Under the pieces are notes generated by a model that did not search any database, was not told where the DNA came from, and saw only the letters and a list, made by a program, of their open reading frames with translations. Below are positions 1-10,725 of a stretch of DNA of 58,815 nt, piece after piece. The position numbers and the translations under genes were made by a program. Origin of the DNA: Nemertoderma westbladi (taxonomy: Eukaryota > Xenacoelomorpha > Nemertodermatida > Nemertodermatidae); contig JAUCBJ010002390.1 of NCBI GenBank assembly GCA_032718475.1, positions 1 through 58,815 of the forward strand, written 5' to 3'. The first letter of the stretch is position 1; every line of letters starts with the position of its first letter.

Positions 1-16
1 ACCACTGAATTATTGC

Positions 17-377
17 AAATGGCGGTTTTCCATATCCTCCAAAATAAATTATCCTGTAACCATGGCTGCATGGAGAGTTAGTTAGTTCTACAGCAGTAGG
101 CCTACAGTACCGGTAGCTGAGTAGGCCTACATCAGTACATTGGTAATATACTCTACACTGTGTCCGGTAATTGCCGGTAAATGCCTACATCTGTCTGTCT
201 GTACAATGTACAGTCTGTCAGTCTGTACATGTCTCTACAGCACTAGGCCTACTGCAGTACTGGAACAGGCTGACAGGCAGACTGCTGGACTAGTAACTGG
301 TACAGGCCTAACCGAACAGCTGATCGGGCAACTCTGATCAGGTAATTTATTTTGGAGGATATGGAAAACCGCCATTT
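17..377. mobile_element. short inverted-repeat element (MITE-like)
   Basis: Near-perfect terminal inverted repeats of about 40 bp bound this 361-bp stretch: positions 17-56 (beginning AAATGGCGGTTTTCC) match the reverse complement of 339-377. The interior is non-coding and rich in TAGGCCTAC and ACCGGTA strings. I could not fix a target-site duplication, so the class is open. It is most simply a small non-autonomous DNA transposon. Confidence 0.6.
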
Positions 378-552
378 AATTTAAATATGTAATTGACATC
401 TTACAGTTGTATGATTAAGTCCGGTACTTTCCCAAGTGTGTTATTTTTTGGTGTAGATTTTAATTACAGCTGTGTTCGCCTATGTTCCGCCTGTATTCTA
501 TTGTGTTCTGCTGTGTTCTACTGTGTTCTGCTGTGTTCTGTAAAAAGAACTA

Positions 553-973
553 TCCATCATTAGAAACCCCAATCTTCTTGATATACTGAAGGTTAGAGAG
601 ACCGGTTACATATAACAATTGCGACTTACATTATATTGGTTTTGGAGTGAATCTAATGCTATTTCATAGGCACTACATGAGTCAGTGGTTGTTCTCTTTA
701 TATGTGACTAAAATTAGTGAAGGTCGGCAGATCGGTGTGCAGCATTGTGCGGTAGTGTGCATGATTGTGAATGATAACGAAGCATCTCCTAAAGAATGCG
801 CTTTATACGTGAATCCATAGCCATCCCGTTGTGTCTAGTGTAAGTCATAACTCTGTTTACATATTTAGAGCGCCACGTCCTAAAGGAACTGTTAATATTT
901 CCCGAAAGTGAATAATATTGGTCAGAGATTATATATTAACAATCAGTCGAATAATACAGTAGGCCTACTGTAG
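553..973 (+). repeat. LTR fragment, distal part, related to the LTRs of elements A and B
   Basis: From about 553 this runs parallel to the second half of the element B LTR read in transposon orientation: the tract around TTGATATACTGAAGGTTAGAGAG, the CTACATGAGTCAGT tract, GGTCGGCAGAT, AGCGCCACGTCCTAAAGGAAC and TCGAATAATACA. It is more diverged than the LTRs of the complete elements. It stops at a palindrome at 947-1002, where an oppositely oriented LTR fragment begins. No internal retrotransposon sequence is attached. Confidence 0.7.
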
Positions 974-1002
974 GCCTACAGTAGGCCTACTGTATTATTC
1001 GA
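947..1002. repeat. perfect 56-bp palindrome at an LTR-LTR junction
   Basis: Positions 947-974 are the exact reverse complement of 975-1002, with a centre made of three TAGGCCTA units. It joins a plus-oriented LTR fragment on the left to a minus-oriented one on the right. A larger inverted pair, CATTAGAAACCCCAATC near 556-573 and its complement near 1001-1018, encloses it. Confidence 0.9.
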
Positions 1003-1655
1003 TTGGGGTTTCTAATGATTCAGCGATATTATCCAATATAATAATATTCCATCAAACAACTGATATAATTAATAACCGACAGTAAATAGCAGTAAAAATG
1101 CGGTGTTTTGATTGATTAGGTATGAATTGTGTAGTTAGTTTGATAACGGTTATACGTTCTATGATCAAGCCTACTAATGTTTTGCTAAAGCAGAAAACAC
1201 AGAGATTCCAAAGCCGGTCTTCTAGGCTCGGGAAAACCAACACAACTGATCCCTCTGGGCTGTTGTAGGTATCTTTCAACACAAAGAGAAACAGCTCTCA
1301 TTGGCCGAGTTCCAGATTCTGTAGGTTCCACGAATGTCTAAATGCCGAACTATTCGGGTTTTTGCAGCCCATATTCAACACAAGGCGAAATCGCTCTGAT
1401 TGGTGGATCATTGTTCTGATTGGTTGATCGAACAGAACAAAGAGCCTATAGGCGTACAGCAAATCGGTTGGTAGATTGCGTCATTTGAGTTAGGTAGTTT
1501 AGAGTATTTGAGCGCATTGTGGGAAACTGGCTTTTTATGTCCGCTAAAGCACACATGCAGACACAGCGGATAAATCGCTAGTTATGTCCTCTAAAAACAC
1601 CTTACACAGTACATTGCGGAGAAAAGGGCCAGTTATATCCCGCAAAAGCTTTTAC
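974..1655 (-). repeat. LTR fragment, proximal part, with the conserved LTR start
   Basis: Read on the minus strand from 1655 this starts TGTAAAAGCTTTT, the same 13 bases that start the LTRs of elements A and B. It continues with recognisable LTR features: repeated TTTAGMGGACATAA tracts, CCAATCAGA boxes and an AAGCCGG...GCACC-like segment. It ends near AAACCCCAAT, then jumps to the TCGAATAATACAG near the LTR 3' end, so about 0.4 kb has been lost. It represents a third LTR subfamily besides A and B. Confidence 0.7.
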
Positions 1656-2345
1656 AACTTCTATAATTTTTGAGTAATTAGTCTGAAACTTCCTGTGGGT
1701 GTCTAGATAGCCACCCTGCATAAAAGTATCAGACAACTTTTCGAAATTTTTTGTTAATAAAATTTAATACTATTTATAAAAAACCTAAAAATTAGCATAA
1801 ATTTGCAGCGGCACGTAGCGGTGCAGAATTATTTTAAAAAAATTTCGCCTGATAGTTATGTTGCCCCATCTTTGATCTATCATATAAAAAAACTTTCATG
1901 TGATTAGGTTGAAAACTCTAAAAGCCTTAGGGTTTTAAGCGCAACCAAGTTTTTTTTATTGTTAACTAGTATTAACTAATATTAAATAGCGGAAAAAATT
2001 TTTTTCTGACCTGTCATGTAGAATAGCATCTTAGGCACCTATATGCCAAATTTTAGCCAAAATCAAACAATTTTGAAACGCTGAGAGTGATAAATCGAAG
2101 AGTTGTCCGAAAATGGTGTAGCCCCCCCTTAATTTCAAAAAGTGGAGAAATCGAGTCAACCTTGCTGCCACCTCACCTTGTAAGTATGTTTAAACACCTA
2201 TATATCCAAAGCCAAACCAAGCGTATATTTGGAAAAAAGTTTAGTATCCATCATCAATGTACCTTCTCCCATTATACTGTAATGAGGGGGATATGATAAT
2301 ACTGTACCTGATTGGATGCATGTTCTTCCAGCTCCATCATCAATC

Positions 2346-2365
2346 CTCTCTCTCTCTCTCTCTCT
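2346..2365. repeat. (TC)n microsatellite
   Basis: About ten uninterrupted CT/TC dinucleotides. Confidence 0.9.
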
Positions 2366-4293
2366 GCTGTATTGAAATTGTACTACGTCATGTAAACCAC
2401 TAACGTATCTGCCTACAAAATAAACTTCATTGCATTGAGTTATACAAATGCACCAAATAGACGGAGGCGGAATTGGAATGAACTGATGCACTTGACACCT
2501 CAGATGATTTCTAATACAGCAATAATTTTATCACATACATTAACTACTCGACTAAGAATATTCTATTTGCTCGGATGACATCATCGCATACCAATTAAGA
2601 ATACGTACATACATAATTATGTATTTATTATTAAATAAAGATGATTTAGTATTCAAGAATGTTATTATCGATTGAATCATCTTTGCAGAAATAATCTAGG
2701 AATAATTATGATAAATATTAAAAATATATAAATGGAAGTGAATATACTAAAAGAACTAACCTCTCTTTTGCGGTAGGTGTTAAGTCATTTGTTTGTGTCA
2801 TATCTGAGTCATCTTCAATTGCATTTGTAGTTGTAGTCATGGTAACCTGTGAAGGAGTATTATCTGAAATGCCATTTAGATGTCACTTGTCATTTTAAAG
2901 TGATTTGTAGTCACATCTTGATTGTTTTTTATTGACATAAATATTTGTTAAATTCATTATTTTGAAACAGAGTGGAATGAGATTAAATTGATGAAAAATA
3001 AAAATATTTCAAACATGGGTATATCTTTGGAACCTTATATCACCGTTATAACATAACAGGTTTAGCTCTCAGTATACCAAAATTTTCCAAAACTAATATT
3101 CAATAAAACGTGGCAATTTGTTTTTAAAGTAATGGTATTGTTCTAGAATGTTAGCTATTTTTCTAAAACATGTCAGTTTTTATTTAGCAGCGTTCCCATG
3201 GTAACAATAATTATATTCCAGAATTTTATGTCACATTTAGAATTGTTAGACCAGTAGCTATCTTTTTCAAAAGATGCGATAAATTTATATTGAGTTATTA
3301 GAATACTACAGCATGTTTGTTGTTTTACCATTTCTATGACAACCGGTGATAACACCAAGTCAGCTACCGATTCAGATTTGTTATCATATCAAAATGAATG
3401 GCCAGAAGCTAGGTCTTCCCAAAAATATAAGTTCCGGGTGGTTACCAAAAAGTATCCCCTATGCTGGCTGGCCCATGGACTAATACAGTAACTACAGGTC
3501 AGTAACTATTGCACGAATAGGCTATCCCATAAATTAAGAAAAATATAGGACATTTTGTCCGCCGAAAAGGTAAGTCTAAGTAATAAATTTTATAAAAATA
3601 AAAGGCCTTAGTGCCTGAGTACTAATAGTGGCCCAAGTGGCCCTAAATGCTAGGTAGTATCTGAGGGAATAAGACCCCATTTCCTAATTTATTTATAATA
3701 TTTGTTTATTAAATTATGTCTTCAATGTTTATATTGATAATTATGTGTGTTGATTTTACATTCTTCTTTTTATGTCTTATCCTTTGGCCATTTTAATCTA
3801 GGCCTACTGTAAACTGCCGTAGGCCTATCAATTTCATTATATTTTACTGGATATGCAATTTAACTTCTTCTTTCATTTAACTTTCAACGCAATCAAATAT
3901 ACTGTAACTGTAAGCTATTGGCTTTCGTTTATTTCTAGATTTAGGCCATGATTTAGATGATAATGATTTAGGTCATGATGATAGAGGGCCATGATTTATT
4001 TTTGCTGTTAATTCGAGATGGGATTTGAATCCCATCGGATTACTCGAGAGAGGACAGATGATATACTATATAAAGAAACAGATGTCCGTGGTAGGATGGA
4101 TGAGAGCTGTTGCTTTCAAAACAAAACATCCAAAACATCTCAATGTTGAAGTACTGTTCAAGTCCCTTAGGCTATACGGTTGATAAAGAGGGGCAGATGG
4201 GGGTCAGGGTTGACTGGTAGACTATAATCCCCGCGATTTCAGGTTACTCAATAAACATATACAGGGTGTCCCACAAAATTTGACACGGTTAGG

Positions 4294-4854
4294 TTTCGTT
4301 TTCAAATAACTCCGCTGCACCTTAATAAAATTCGGGATTGTTGGTATCATTAGAAAGCTAGAGTGCTAACTTAATGAAAGAAACTTGTTGGAAACAATTA
4401 TGTTGCTATGGGAACCACCTGCGGCAGTTTGTAAAGTAACAAGGGTTTTCGAAAGGTGCATTAATAATTAATTTTAAGAATAAAAATTTTAAGCATTTTA
4501 AAGCATTTAAAATTACACTAACTTAAGATTGCCATGGGTCTTGAATGATTTCGTTGCAATAGAAACCTCCTGCTTTTAGTGTCTCCAAACATTTTAACTT
4601 TATAGTTTTTAAATTTCATGTTATAAATGATTCATTTGCAATTATTGTATTTTAAGAATGTTTTGGAAAATTTCCATATTGTTTTGAGATTTTGTATAAT
4701 TAGAAAGACAATTTTAATTTGTAAACTAGTCATACTGTATTTGATTTGATTTAGCTAGACTATACACAAGATATACATACCACATAAAAAATAAGTCCCA
4801 AGAAATTTGACCCGTTTTCGTTTTCAAATAACTCCGCTGCACCTTAATAAAATT
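4294..4854. repeat. 39-bp direct repeat pair 522 bp apart
   Basis: The 39-bp tract at 4294-4332 (beginning TTTCGTTTTCAAATAACTCC) recurs identically at 4816-4854. Weaker similarity extends upstream (AAATTTGACACG versus AAATTTGACCCG). The pair could be remnants of a duplicated repeat or the ends of an unrecognised element. The sequence between is non-coding. Confidence 0.8.
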
Positions 4855-5190
4855 GAGTCGAGATAGCACCCAAAGAATTACAAAACGGTCAGAAGTAAAT
4901 GGAAATTTAAGCCATATAAAATTCAAATGATCCATGGTCTAAAACCTTCTGATTACCCCACAAGATCTCACTTCGGTTAATTGATTGATTTGGTTTATGT
5001 TGCATTACAATCAGCATCCCTGAAAACATTTATAACCTGAAAATCAATGTATTTGAACCAGTTTTAAATCGTTTGCAAAGTGATCGGTCTTATCTAGGGG
5101 AGATGGGGGTGTGCTAATTCGATTGTGTCGGAGAAATAAACCTCATGACTGTAGTCAATTAAAAATTAACAATCACCTACTTATTTTATA

Positions 5191-5196
5191 TTTAAT
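5191..5196 (-). promoter_or_regulatory. possible variant poly(A) signal ATTAAA of the zinc-finger gene
   Basis: On the minus strand ATTAAA lies about 85 nt past the stop codon of the zinc-finger gene, in an AT-rich tract. No canonical AATAAA is closer. This is position plus motif only. Confidence 0.25.
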
Positions 5197-5280
5197 TCAC
5201 TTCAAAGGAAACATCTTTCCAATAATGATAAAATACAAATATAGTTCAGTACAAATAGAACAATTTTGTTACCGGTAACT

Positions 5281-6702
5281 TTAAGATTTATGAACAGAAT
5301 TGACATGGGTGTTTAGGTAGGCTTTCCGACTGAATTCTTTATTACAATAAACGCACTTATGTTTGATACCTTTATGTATAGAGTCGACATGTTGTTTTAG
5401 TTTGGCTTTTGTAGCAAATGATTTTCCACAATCAAAACAGTTGTACTTGATATCTTTATGTATAGAGTCGACATGTTGTTTTAGTTCGGCTTTTGTAGCA
5501 AATGGTTTTCCACAATCAAAACAGTTGTACTTGATATCTTTATGAAAGTAGTTCACATGGGTGTTTAGAGGCCCTTTCTGGTTGAATTCTTTATTACAAT
5601 AAACGCACTTATATTTGATATCTTTATGTATAGAGTCGACATGTCGTTTTAGGTCGGCTTTTCTAGTAAATGATTTTCCACAATCAAAACAGTTGTACTT
5701 GATATCTTTATGTATAGAGTCGACATGTTGTTTTAGTTCGGCTCTTTTAGCAAATGATTTTCCACAATCGGAGCAGCTATACTTGATGATACCTTTGTGG
5801 GCAAAGTTAATGTGGGTGTTTAGATTCCATTGCCGGCTGAATTCTTTATTACAATAATCGCATTTATGTTTTATATCTTTGTGAACGGATTCGATATGTT
5901 GTTTTAGTTGGCATTTTCTAGCAAATGATTTTCCGCAATGAAAACAGTTGTACTTGATATCTTTATGTATAGAGTCGACATGTCGGTTTAGTTCGGCCTT
6001 TGTAGCAAATGATTTTCCACAATCAAAACAGTTGTACTTGATGATACCTTTGTGTGCAAAGTTAATGTGGGTGTTTAGATTCGTTAGCTGACTAATTTTT
6101 TTACTACAATAATCGCACTTATGTTTGATACGTTTATGGATAGCGTCAACATGCTTCTTTACATAATTTTCCATTTTAAACAGTTTCTCACAATAATCGC
6201 ATTTATACTTATTCTTGACGTCTTTATGAACGGATTCTATATGTCTCTCTAAATTCCCTTCGTCATTAAATAATTCATTGCAATGCAAACAGGAACTGGT
6301 ATCTGAAGAAGATACCAACTCCCCAACCGTTTCATTAGAACTACCGGATTCTGTTGTTGCACAACTGATTGTCGGTTCTGTACCTTCAGTTCCAATAGGC
6401 CTACCATAAGAACAGTCTGGGTCGTCGTTTTCCCGTTTTTCAACAATAAAAGAATCTCCAGATGGTTCATAGGAAATATCTTCGTCATCTAGTACAGGGA
6501 AAACATCTACTCTACCGAACAAATTGTTGTGATCTTCGATGGGAGATGGTCCGTAAACGCACTTCTCTTGTTTGACATCAAGATAATAGGGGGTGGAGTC
6601 TGTTGGTTCTCTCTTTATAATTATACAGTCTGTATGTTCGTTCTTTATAACTATACCGGCGCCAGACGATTTCTCTTTCAATAAATTAATATGTTGATCC
6701 AT
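5281..6702 (-). CDS. C2H2 zinc-finger protein, 12 fingers, probable transcription factor
   Basis: An uninterrupted 473-aa frame from the methionine at 6702. The open frame extends to a methionine at 6744, but that adds only a hydrophobic, untypical leader, so I prefer the internal start MDQHINLLK. The first 140 residues are acidic and Ser-rich and carry three IKxE-like motifs (VIKNE, IIKRE, DVKQE), of which IKRE and VKQE fit the SUMO consensus. Twelve C-x2-C-x12-H-x3/4-H fingers fill the rest, each 27-28 residues long with short linkers of the HKDIKY type rather than the classic TGEKP. Finger classes are repeated: YNCFDCGKSFATKAELKQH-type and KCxYCNKEF-type fingers recur, which implies recent internal duplication. 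A nuclear DNA-binding role is known for the family. The target is unknown, and upstream non-coding exons cannot be excluded. Confidence 0.88.
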   Translation of the reverse strand: MDQHINLLKEKSSGAGIVIKNEHTDCIIIKREPTDSTPYYLDVKQEKCVYGPSPIEDHNNLFGRVDVFPVLDDEDISYEPSGDSFIVEKRENDDPDCSYGRPIGTEGTEPTISCATTESGSSNETVGELVSSSDTSSCLHCNELFNDEGNLERHIESVHKDVKNKYKCDYCEKLFKMENYVKKHVDAIHKRIKHKCDYCSKKISQLTNLNTHINFAHKGIIKYNCFDCGKSFATKAELNRHVDSIHKDIKYNCFHCGKSFARKCQLKQHIESVHKDIKHKCDYCNKEFSRQWNLNTHINFAHKGIIKYSCSDCGKSFAKRAELKQHVDSIHKDIKYNCFDCGKSFTRKADLKRHVDSIHKDIKYKCVYCNKEFNQKGPLNTHVNYFHKDIKYNCFDCGKPFATKAELKQHVDSIHKDIKYNCFDCGKSFATKAKLKQHVDSIHKGIKHKCVYCNKEFSRKAYLNTHVNSVHKS

Positions 6703-6809
6703 TATCAAATCTTCAATAAATATTAATAAATAAATAAAATACAAGTGGCAGTAATTTAAGGTATGTTAAGCTATATATCTCTATTATAAATTCAAACTCG
6801 TATATTTAC

Positions 6810-7052
6810 TCGTATATATATATATAGAAAGAAAGAAATAGAGAAATACACCGCAACCGCACCATTAACTTTTATAATAAAATTTATGTAAAAATAGTGA
6901 GAGGGCAGGGTGGGTGGTGGTAATGCGTGTTTTTGCCATTGGAACAGCAACAGCGAAGCTAGTGTAGCTGGTTCCAATGGCGTTATTACTCTTGAGATGG
7001 GGAGGTGGTATGTGGGGGGGGGGGGGGGGTGGTGGTGGGGGGGGGGGGGTGT
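6810..7052. repeat. low-complexity stretch: (TA)n, CCAAT hairpin, G-runs
   Basis: Upstream of the zinc-finger gene are a (TA)n tract near 6813-6826, a hairpin at 6935-6981 whose arms are GCCATTGGAAC and GTTCCAATGGC, and two long G-runs at about 7013-7050 that could form a G-quadruplex. The CCAAT-bearing hairpin and G-runs could be promoter elements of the minus-strand zinc-finger gene, which starts about 230 bp away, or simply unstable repeats. Frames through the G-run encode only Pro or Gly tracts. Confidence 0.6.
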
Positions 7053-9211
7053 GCAAAATTTGGATGTAGATAGTAATAATTATAATTCTGGGCTTAATAC
7101 ATCATGAGGCTCGCAGCTTACCGCGGTTCGTGTAGGTTGGTGGAAGGATTGGAGTAAAGAGCAAAGGGAGAGTGGAACGCCGCCAACTCGCCAATTTCCT
7201 TGATTTGTTTTCACAGGTTTTCACAGGATTTGTTTACTTACTCCAGGTATTGTTTGGTATATTTGCATTTTTCTAAAAATAATAATAAGAAGACTGGTAC
7301 AAGACTGACATAACTTCTGAACTAATCAGGTAGGTACCAGTACGATTCGAGAGTACAGGTTTTTGGTGATTTATTATATATTAGTAATTGGCAATTCATT
7401 TAAAGACACAGTGTGCTCGGATGTACTGGGAACTACGTATGGTCGCGGTCACCAGAGCAAACTCTTTGGAACTTAATGAATTAACTACGTACAGTAATAC
7501 ATAAATAATAACTCAAGTTATCCTGTAGCTGATTATGAAACTGTAACCTGTTCTATGACTGCCGTATATTGTTTTGGTTATAGTTACAAGCCACTGTAAG
7601 AGTAACCTGCTCAAGTACTTGTATTTTGAAGAATACGATCATTGCGGTTCCAATGAGCCTAAAGACAATGCAATAGGTGTACCAGAAGTTGGTCACCAGG
7701 AGGATAGAAGGCACGCATGCCACATAGCCGCATCAGTTAAAACCTTCCACTCATGTATGGGGTGTGGCGCCTCTTAGGCTAAACTTTTTCAAATTTTCTG
7801 AAGATTTCTTTGCCATGTTTTTGCGCTATTTGAAACATTATTTTGAGGTATCAGCAGGATATTTAACTTAGTTATTGCTCAGAATCAGCAAGCCTAAATC
7901 TGTAAATGTACTCATACAAAATCATACAGACATATGGAAAACACTGCAAACCAGAAATTGATCAGCAGGAAAACAAGGATAGTGCTGAGCATTGAGCTGT
8001 ATGCTGATTAAATTACTATTCCTCAGTTGGCAACCGAGAAAAGCCACAACGCCAGCTTTCTTTCGATTTCTTTCTTTCTAAAATGACAGGCAGTCCGAGT
8101 CCCAGTCTGCCAGTAGTAACCAAAATAATAAACGAGCATGATTTGGTGAATTGTGTGTTTAAACTGGTAACTTTCTGAATGTGTAGGGGTATTTGGTAAA
8201 TTATAACATAAACATTCCCGTATGTCTCCCATTCCGACGATTTTCTTAATCCCCAATCTATGAAAGTTCGCTAACCGAACCCGGAACCACGAACCGATCT
8301 CAACTAACCCGCGGACAGCGGACTAACTCATTAAGAGTTCGAGGTGGTAATGTAATCTGTTTCTATTCGATTATATTACAGGATTATTCGATGAATTTAA
8401 GTGCTGATGTCAGTACGTGGCGTCGGGGGTGATAGGCTGATAGGCCTATTTGCTTATCGCCTATCTGCCTAGGCCTATATGTTTGTATATCGGAATTCGA
8501 TATATTCGGTCTTCTGAGGGACTGCTGGTAGCAACGCTCTACCGGCACCGGCCACCTTAATATGCGAAACATCCTCGGTATACCAACCCAACTATTGGCG
8601 AAATGGCGACAGTTTACTTACGGCTGTACGGTAAGTTTAGACGTTTACGTAACATGCAACCGTACATAAAATAAGATACGCTAGTTGCCAGTCAGCCAGC
8701 ACTTTACGTCGAGTTGGCCTATGGACACGATCATCCGAATACTCTGTACATGTGTTTTAAATTAATCGCTAATACTGTAATACAGTACGGTAATAGTGTT
8801 GTGATGCTATAATGGAAATGACTGGGCCTACTGTACTTACTGACAGGGACAGCCTGTCTTCAGGCATAGTTCCTGAGTTCTGACTCCAACTAAACGAAAG
8901 ACTAAGCTATACCGTCACACCTAAGCCTATTGAGTATTGAATTGAGCTCCATTTTCAAGTTCAGATCACATTGTGTCTGCCAACTAGGCCTACTAGGGTA
9001 CAACTTTTCGCCACATCCGTACAGCCGTATGCATTTGCCGTATCCCTATGTACATACTGATTACTGACATACGCGTATGTAATGGATTCCTATGAAGAAT
9101 AATCCGGGTTTGGCTTTTTGCCGTATGTGTACGTAGATGAAATTGTTCCCGTAGCCTACCGTAGGCTACCGTGCGTAATGTGGGACGTATTTCTGGGGTA
9201 AATCTTTTCGA
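7053..9211. other. gene-free stretch
   Basis: No recognisable gene. Frames of 60-80 aa (for example 7574-7777 plus and 8023-8256 minus) have no domain, no conserved pattern and no nearby splice context that I trust. A few palindromic tracts occur near 9145-9170 (GTAGCCTACCGTAGGCTAC). Confidence 0.5.
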
Positions 9212-9330
9212 CCTACGCGTAGTTCGCAACATTGGGTCATATATCACCAGTTTCAGAGTTTTAACAATAACTACGCGTAGGTCCTACGCGACCTACGCGT
9301 AGGTGCTACGTATAACTACGCGTAGGTGCT
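9212..9330. repeat. cluster of CTACGCGTAG palindromes, copy 1
   Basis: Four perfect copies of the 10-bp palindrome CTACGCGTAG occur at 9213-9222, 9271-9280, 9293-9302 and 9316-9325, with degenerate copies between. The flank TGGGGTAAATCTTTTCGACC (9196-9215) reappears inverted beside a second cluster at 41669-41855, so both belong to one dispersed repeat family. Confidence 0.8.
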
Positions 9331-9480
9331 ACCCATAACTATGCCTATACGTCGTTTATCATTAGTAGGCCTACGTATTCCAAGCGAGTCAGTACTAAAA
9401 TAAGACACAATACGGTATGTTCAATAAACAACCCACAACCATCAAATGCTTTCAACAGTAATGTATCCTATACCGGTATA

Positions 9481-10723
9481 CAGTCCATATCTCATTCTAG
9501 ATACTGTTTCTCAAACTGGGTACCTTTTCTCTTACCTCACTCTTACTAACTCAAACCTGTCTGGTTTACTCAAACCCAACTCAACCTCGCGTAACCACCC
9601 ACTGTGCACTGTGTAGCATTCATACAACAAGCTGTCTGTGTTTAATGGCCCACTCGCTTCTGTTATACTCTGCCTACGGGTTTGATGGTCTCCTGCTGTT
9701 ATAACATTCCCTAAACTTGATTTGTTTGTGTGTAATTAACACACATTAACTTTGTGTGTAGACAGTGAGAATTAAGTTGCAGACTCAGTGACTCAATTTA
9801 TTTTTAAATTTCAGAATAAATAAAATATATGCTAAATTATAAACGGACGATTTATTAATTTTTTATTACATTTATTAAGTATGTATGACTCATAACATAT
9901 TAACGTTATTTTACATTAAAATATAATCATATAATATAACCAACCAATTTTATAAATTTATTTTAATGTCGCGTATATTTCGCTAATGTTTCTAATGTTT
10001 AACTTTAATGTTTTACTAAGTTTAATTCTCTATTACATCGTCAACACAATTATTCGCAATACATCTGGGTGTGGGTATATACCGGGCAAAGGGGCCAGAG
10101 GAAACCTCTGTAATTATAGACAGGGCCATATTTATGGGAGGGGGGGGGGGGGGGGGGGGGGTGTTGCGAGGTCTAATTCTTAATTAACCAGTCGATTTTT
10201 AAACTGATATGTCTTGTAAGGCACCAAATTGACATCAAACAGACAGATAACAGAGCAACAATTTCCCACAACAATATGATCCCAGAATTAAAACTTTCTC
10301 TACAAACAGACCGAGCCAGTGTCGTTTAGTTAACAACATACATTTAGTAAAGCCCACAAAGGAAAAGGAACTGCGTGATTGACATGTCTTTTATGAGACA
10401 CACGCAAGCCGGCCTGCCCAGCTTAAGAGCCCAAGCAACAGACAGAGGCCCCTTCTCCATGTGGTGCCTCACCACTCAACCAGAGTAATTATCCATCCCG
10501 TACAGGAAGAGTAATGCTGAGAATGGCACAGTTGGAAGTCAACCTAACTCAAACCATGGCGCCAGACTCTAGTTTGAGTTAGATTGAGCTGGCTGCATCT
10601 TTCTGATTTCTCAACTCTTACCCCAGTCTTACCTACTGAAATTCTCCGTTGACTATCATTAGTAAAAGGTTTGAGAAATGATACCCAGTTTGAGAAATAA
10701 TATTCAGAATGAGATAGGGACTG
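9481..10723 (+). mobile_element. Tc1/mariner-like non-autonomous element, copy 1
   Basis: A 1,243-bp element beginning CAGTCC and ending GGGACTG, flanked on both sides by TA (9479-9480 and 10724-10725), the target used by Tc1/mariner elements. The ends form imperfect inverted repeats of about 45 bp that share TATCTCATTCT and TTTCTCAAACTGGGTA. There is no transposase frame. The interior has a G-run at 10138-10161. The second copy is at 40225-41501 in the same orientation. The small frames inside are not genes. Confidence 0.82.
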
Positions 10724-10725
10724 TA

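Larger units (their letters stand above)
1656..5190. other. gene-free AT-rich stretch
   Basis: I see no convincing coding region on either strand. The open frames are short and lack recognisable domains. It holds a (TC)n microsatellite at 2346-2365, scattered TAGGCCTAC strings and a 39-bp direct repeat listed separately. A terminus-like ACAGGGTGTCCCAC at 4261-4274 resembles ends of DNA transposons, but no partner end was found. Confidence 0.6.

Noticed and set aside
4260-4280. Transposon terminus ACAGGGTGTCCCAC
   Set aside because: No matching inverted end or target duplication was found nearby, so it is only noted as a resemblance.
5363-5857. Plus-strand frames opposite the zinc-finger gene
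   Set aside because: Mirror frames of the tandem fingers, with no domain of their own.
7574-7777. 67-aa frame with a few Cys
   Set aside because: No family resemblance and no splice or regulatory support.
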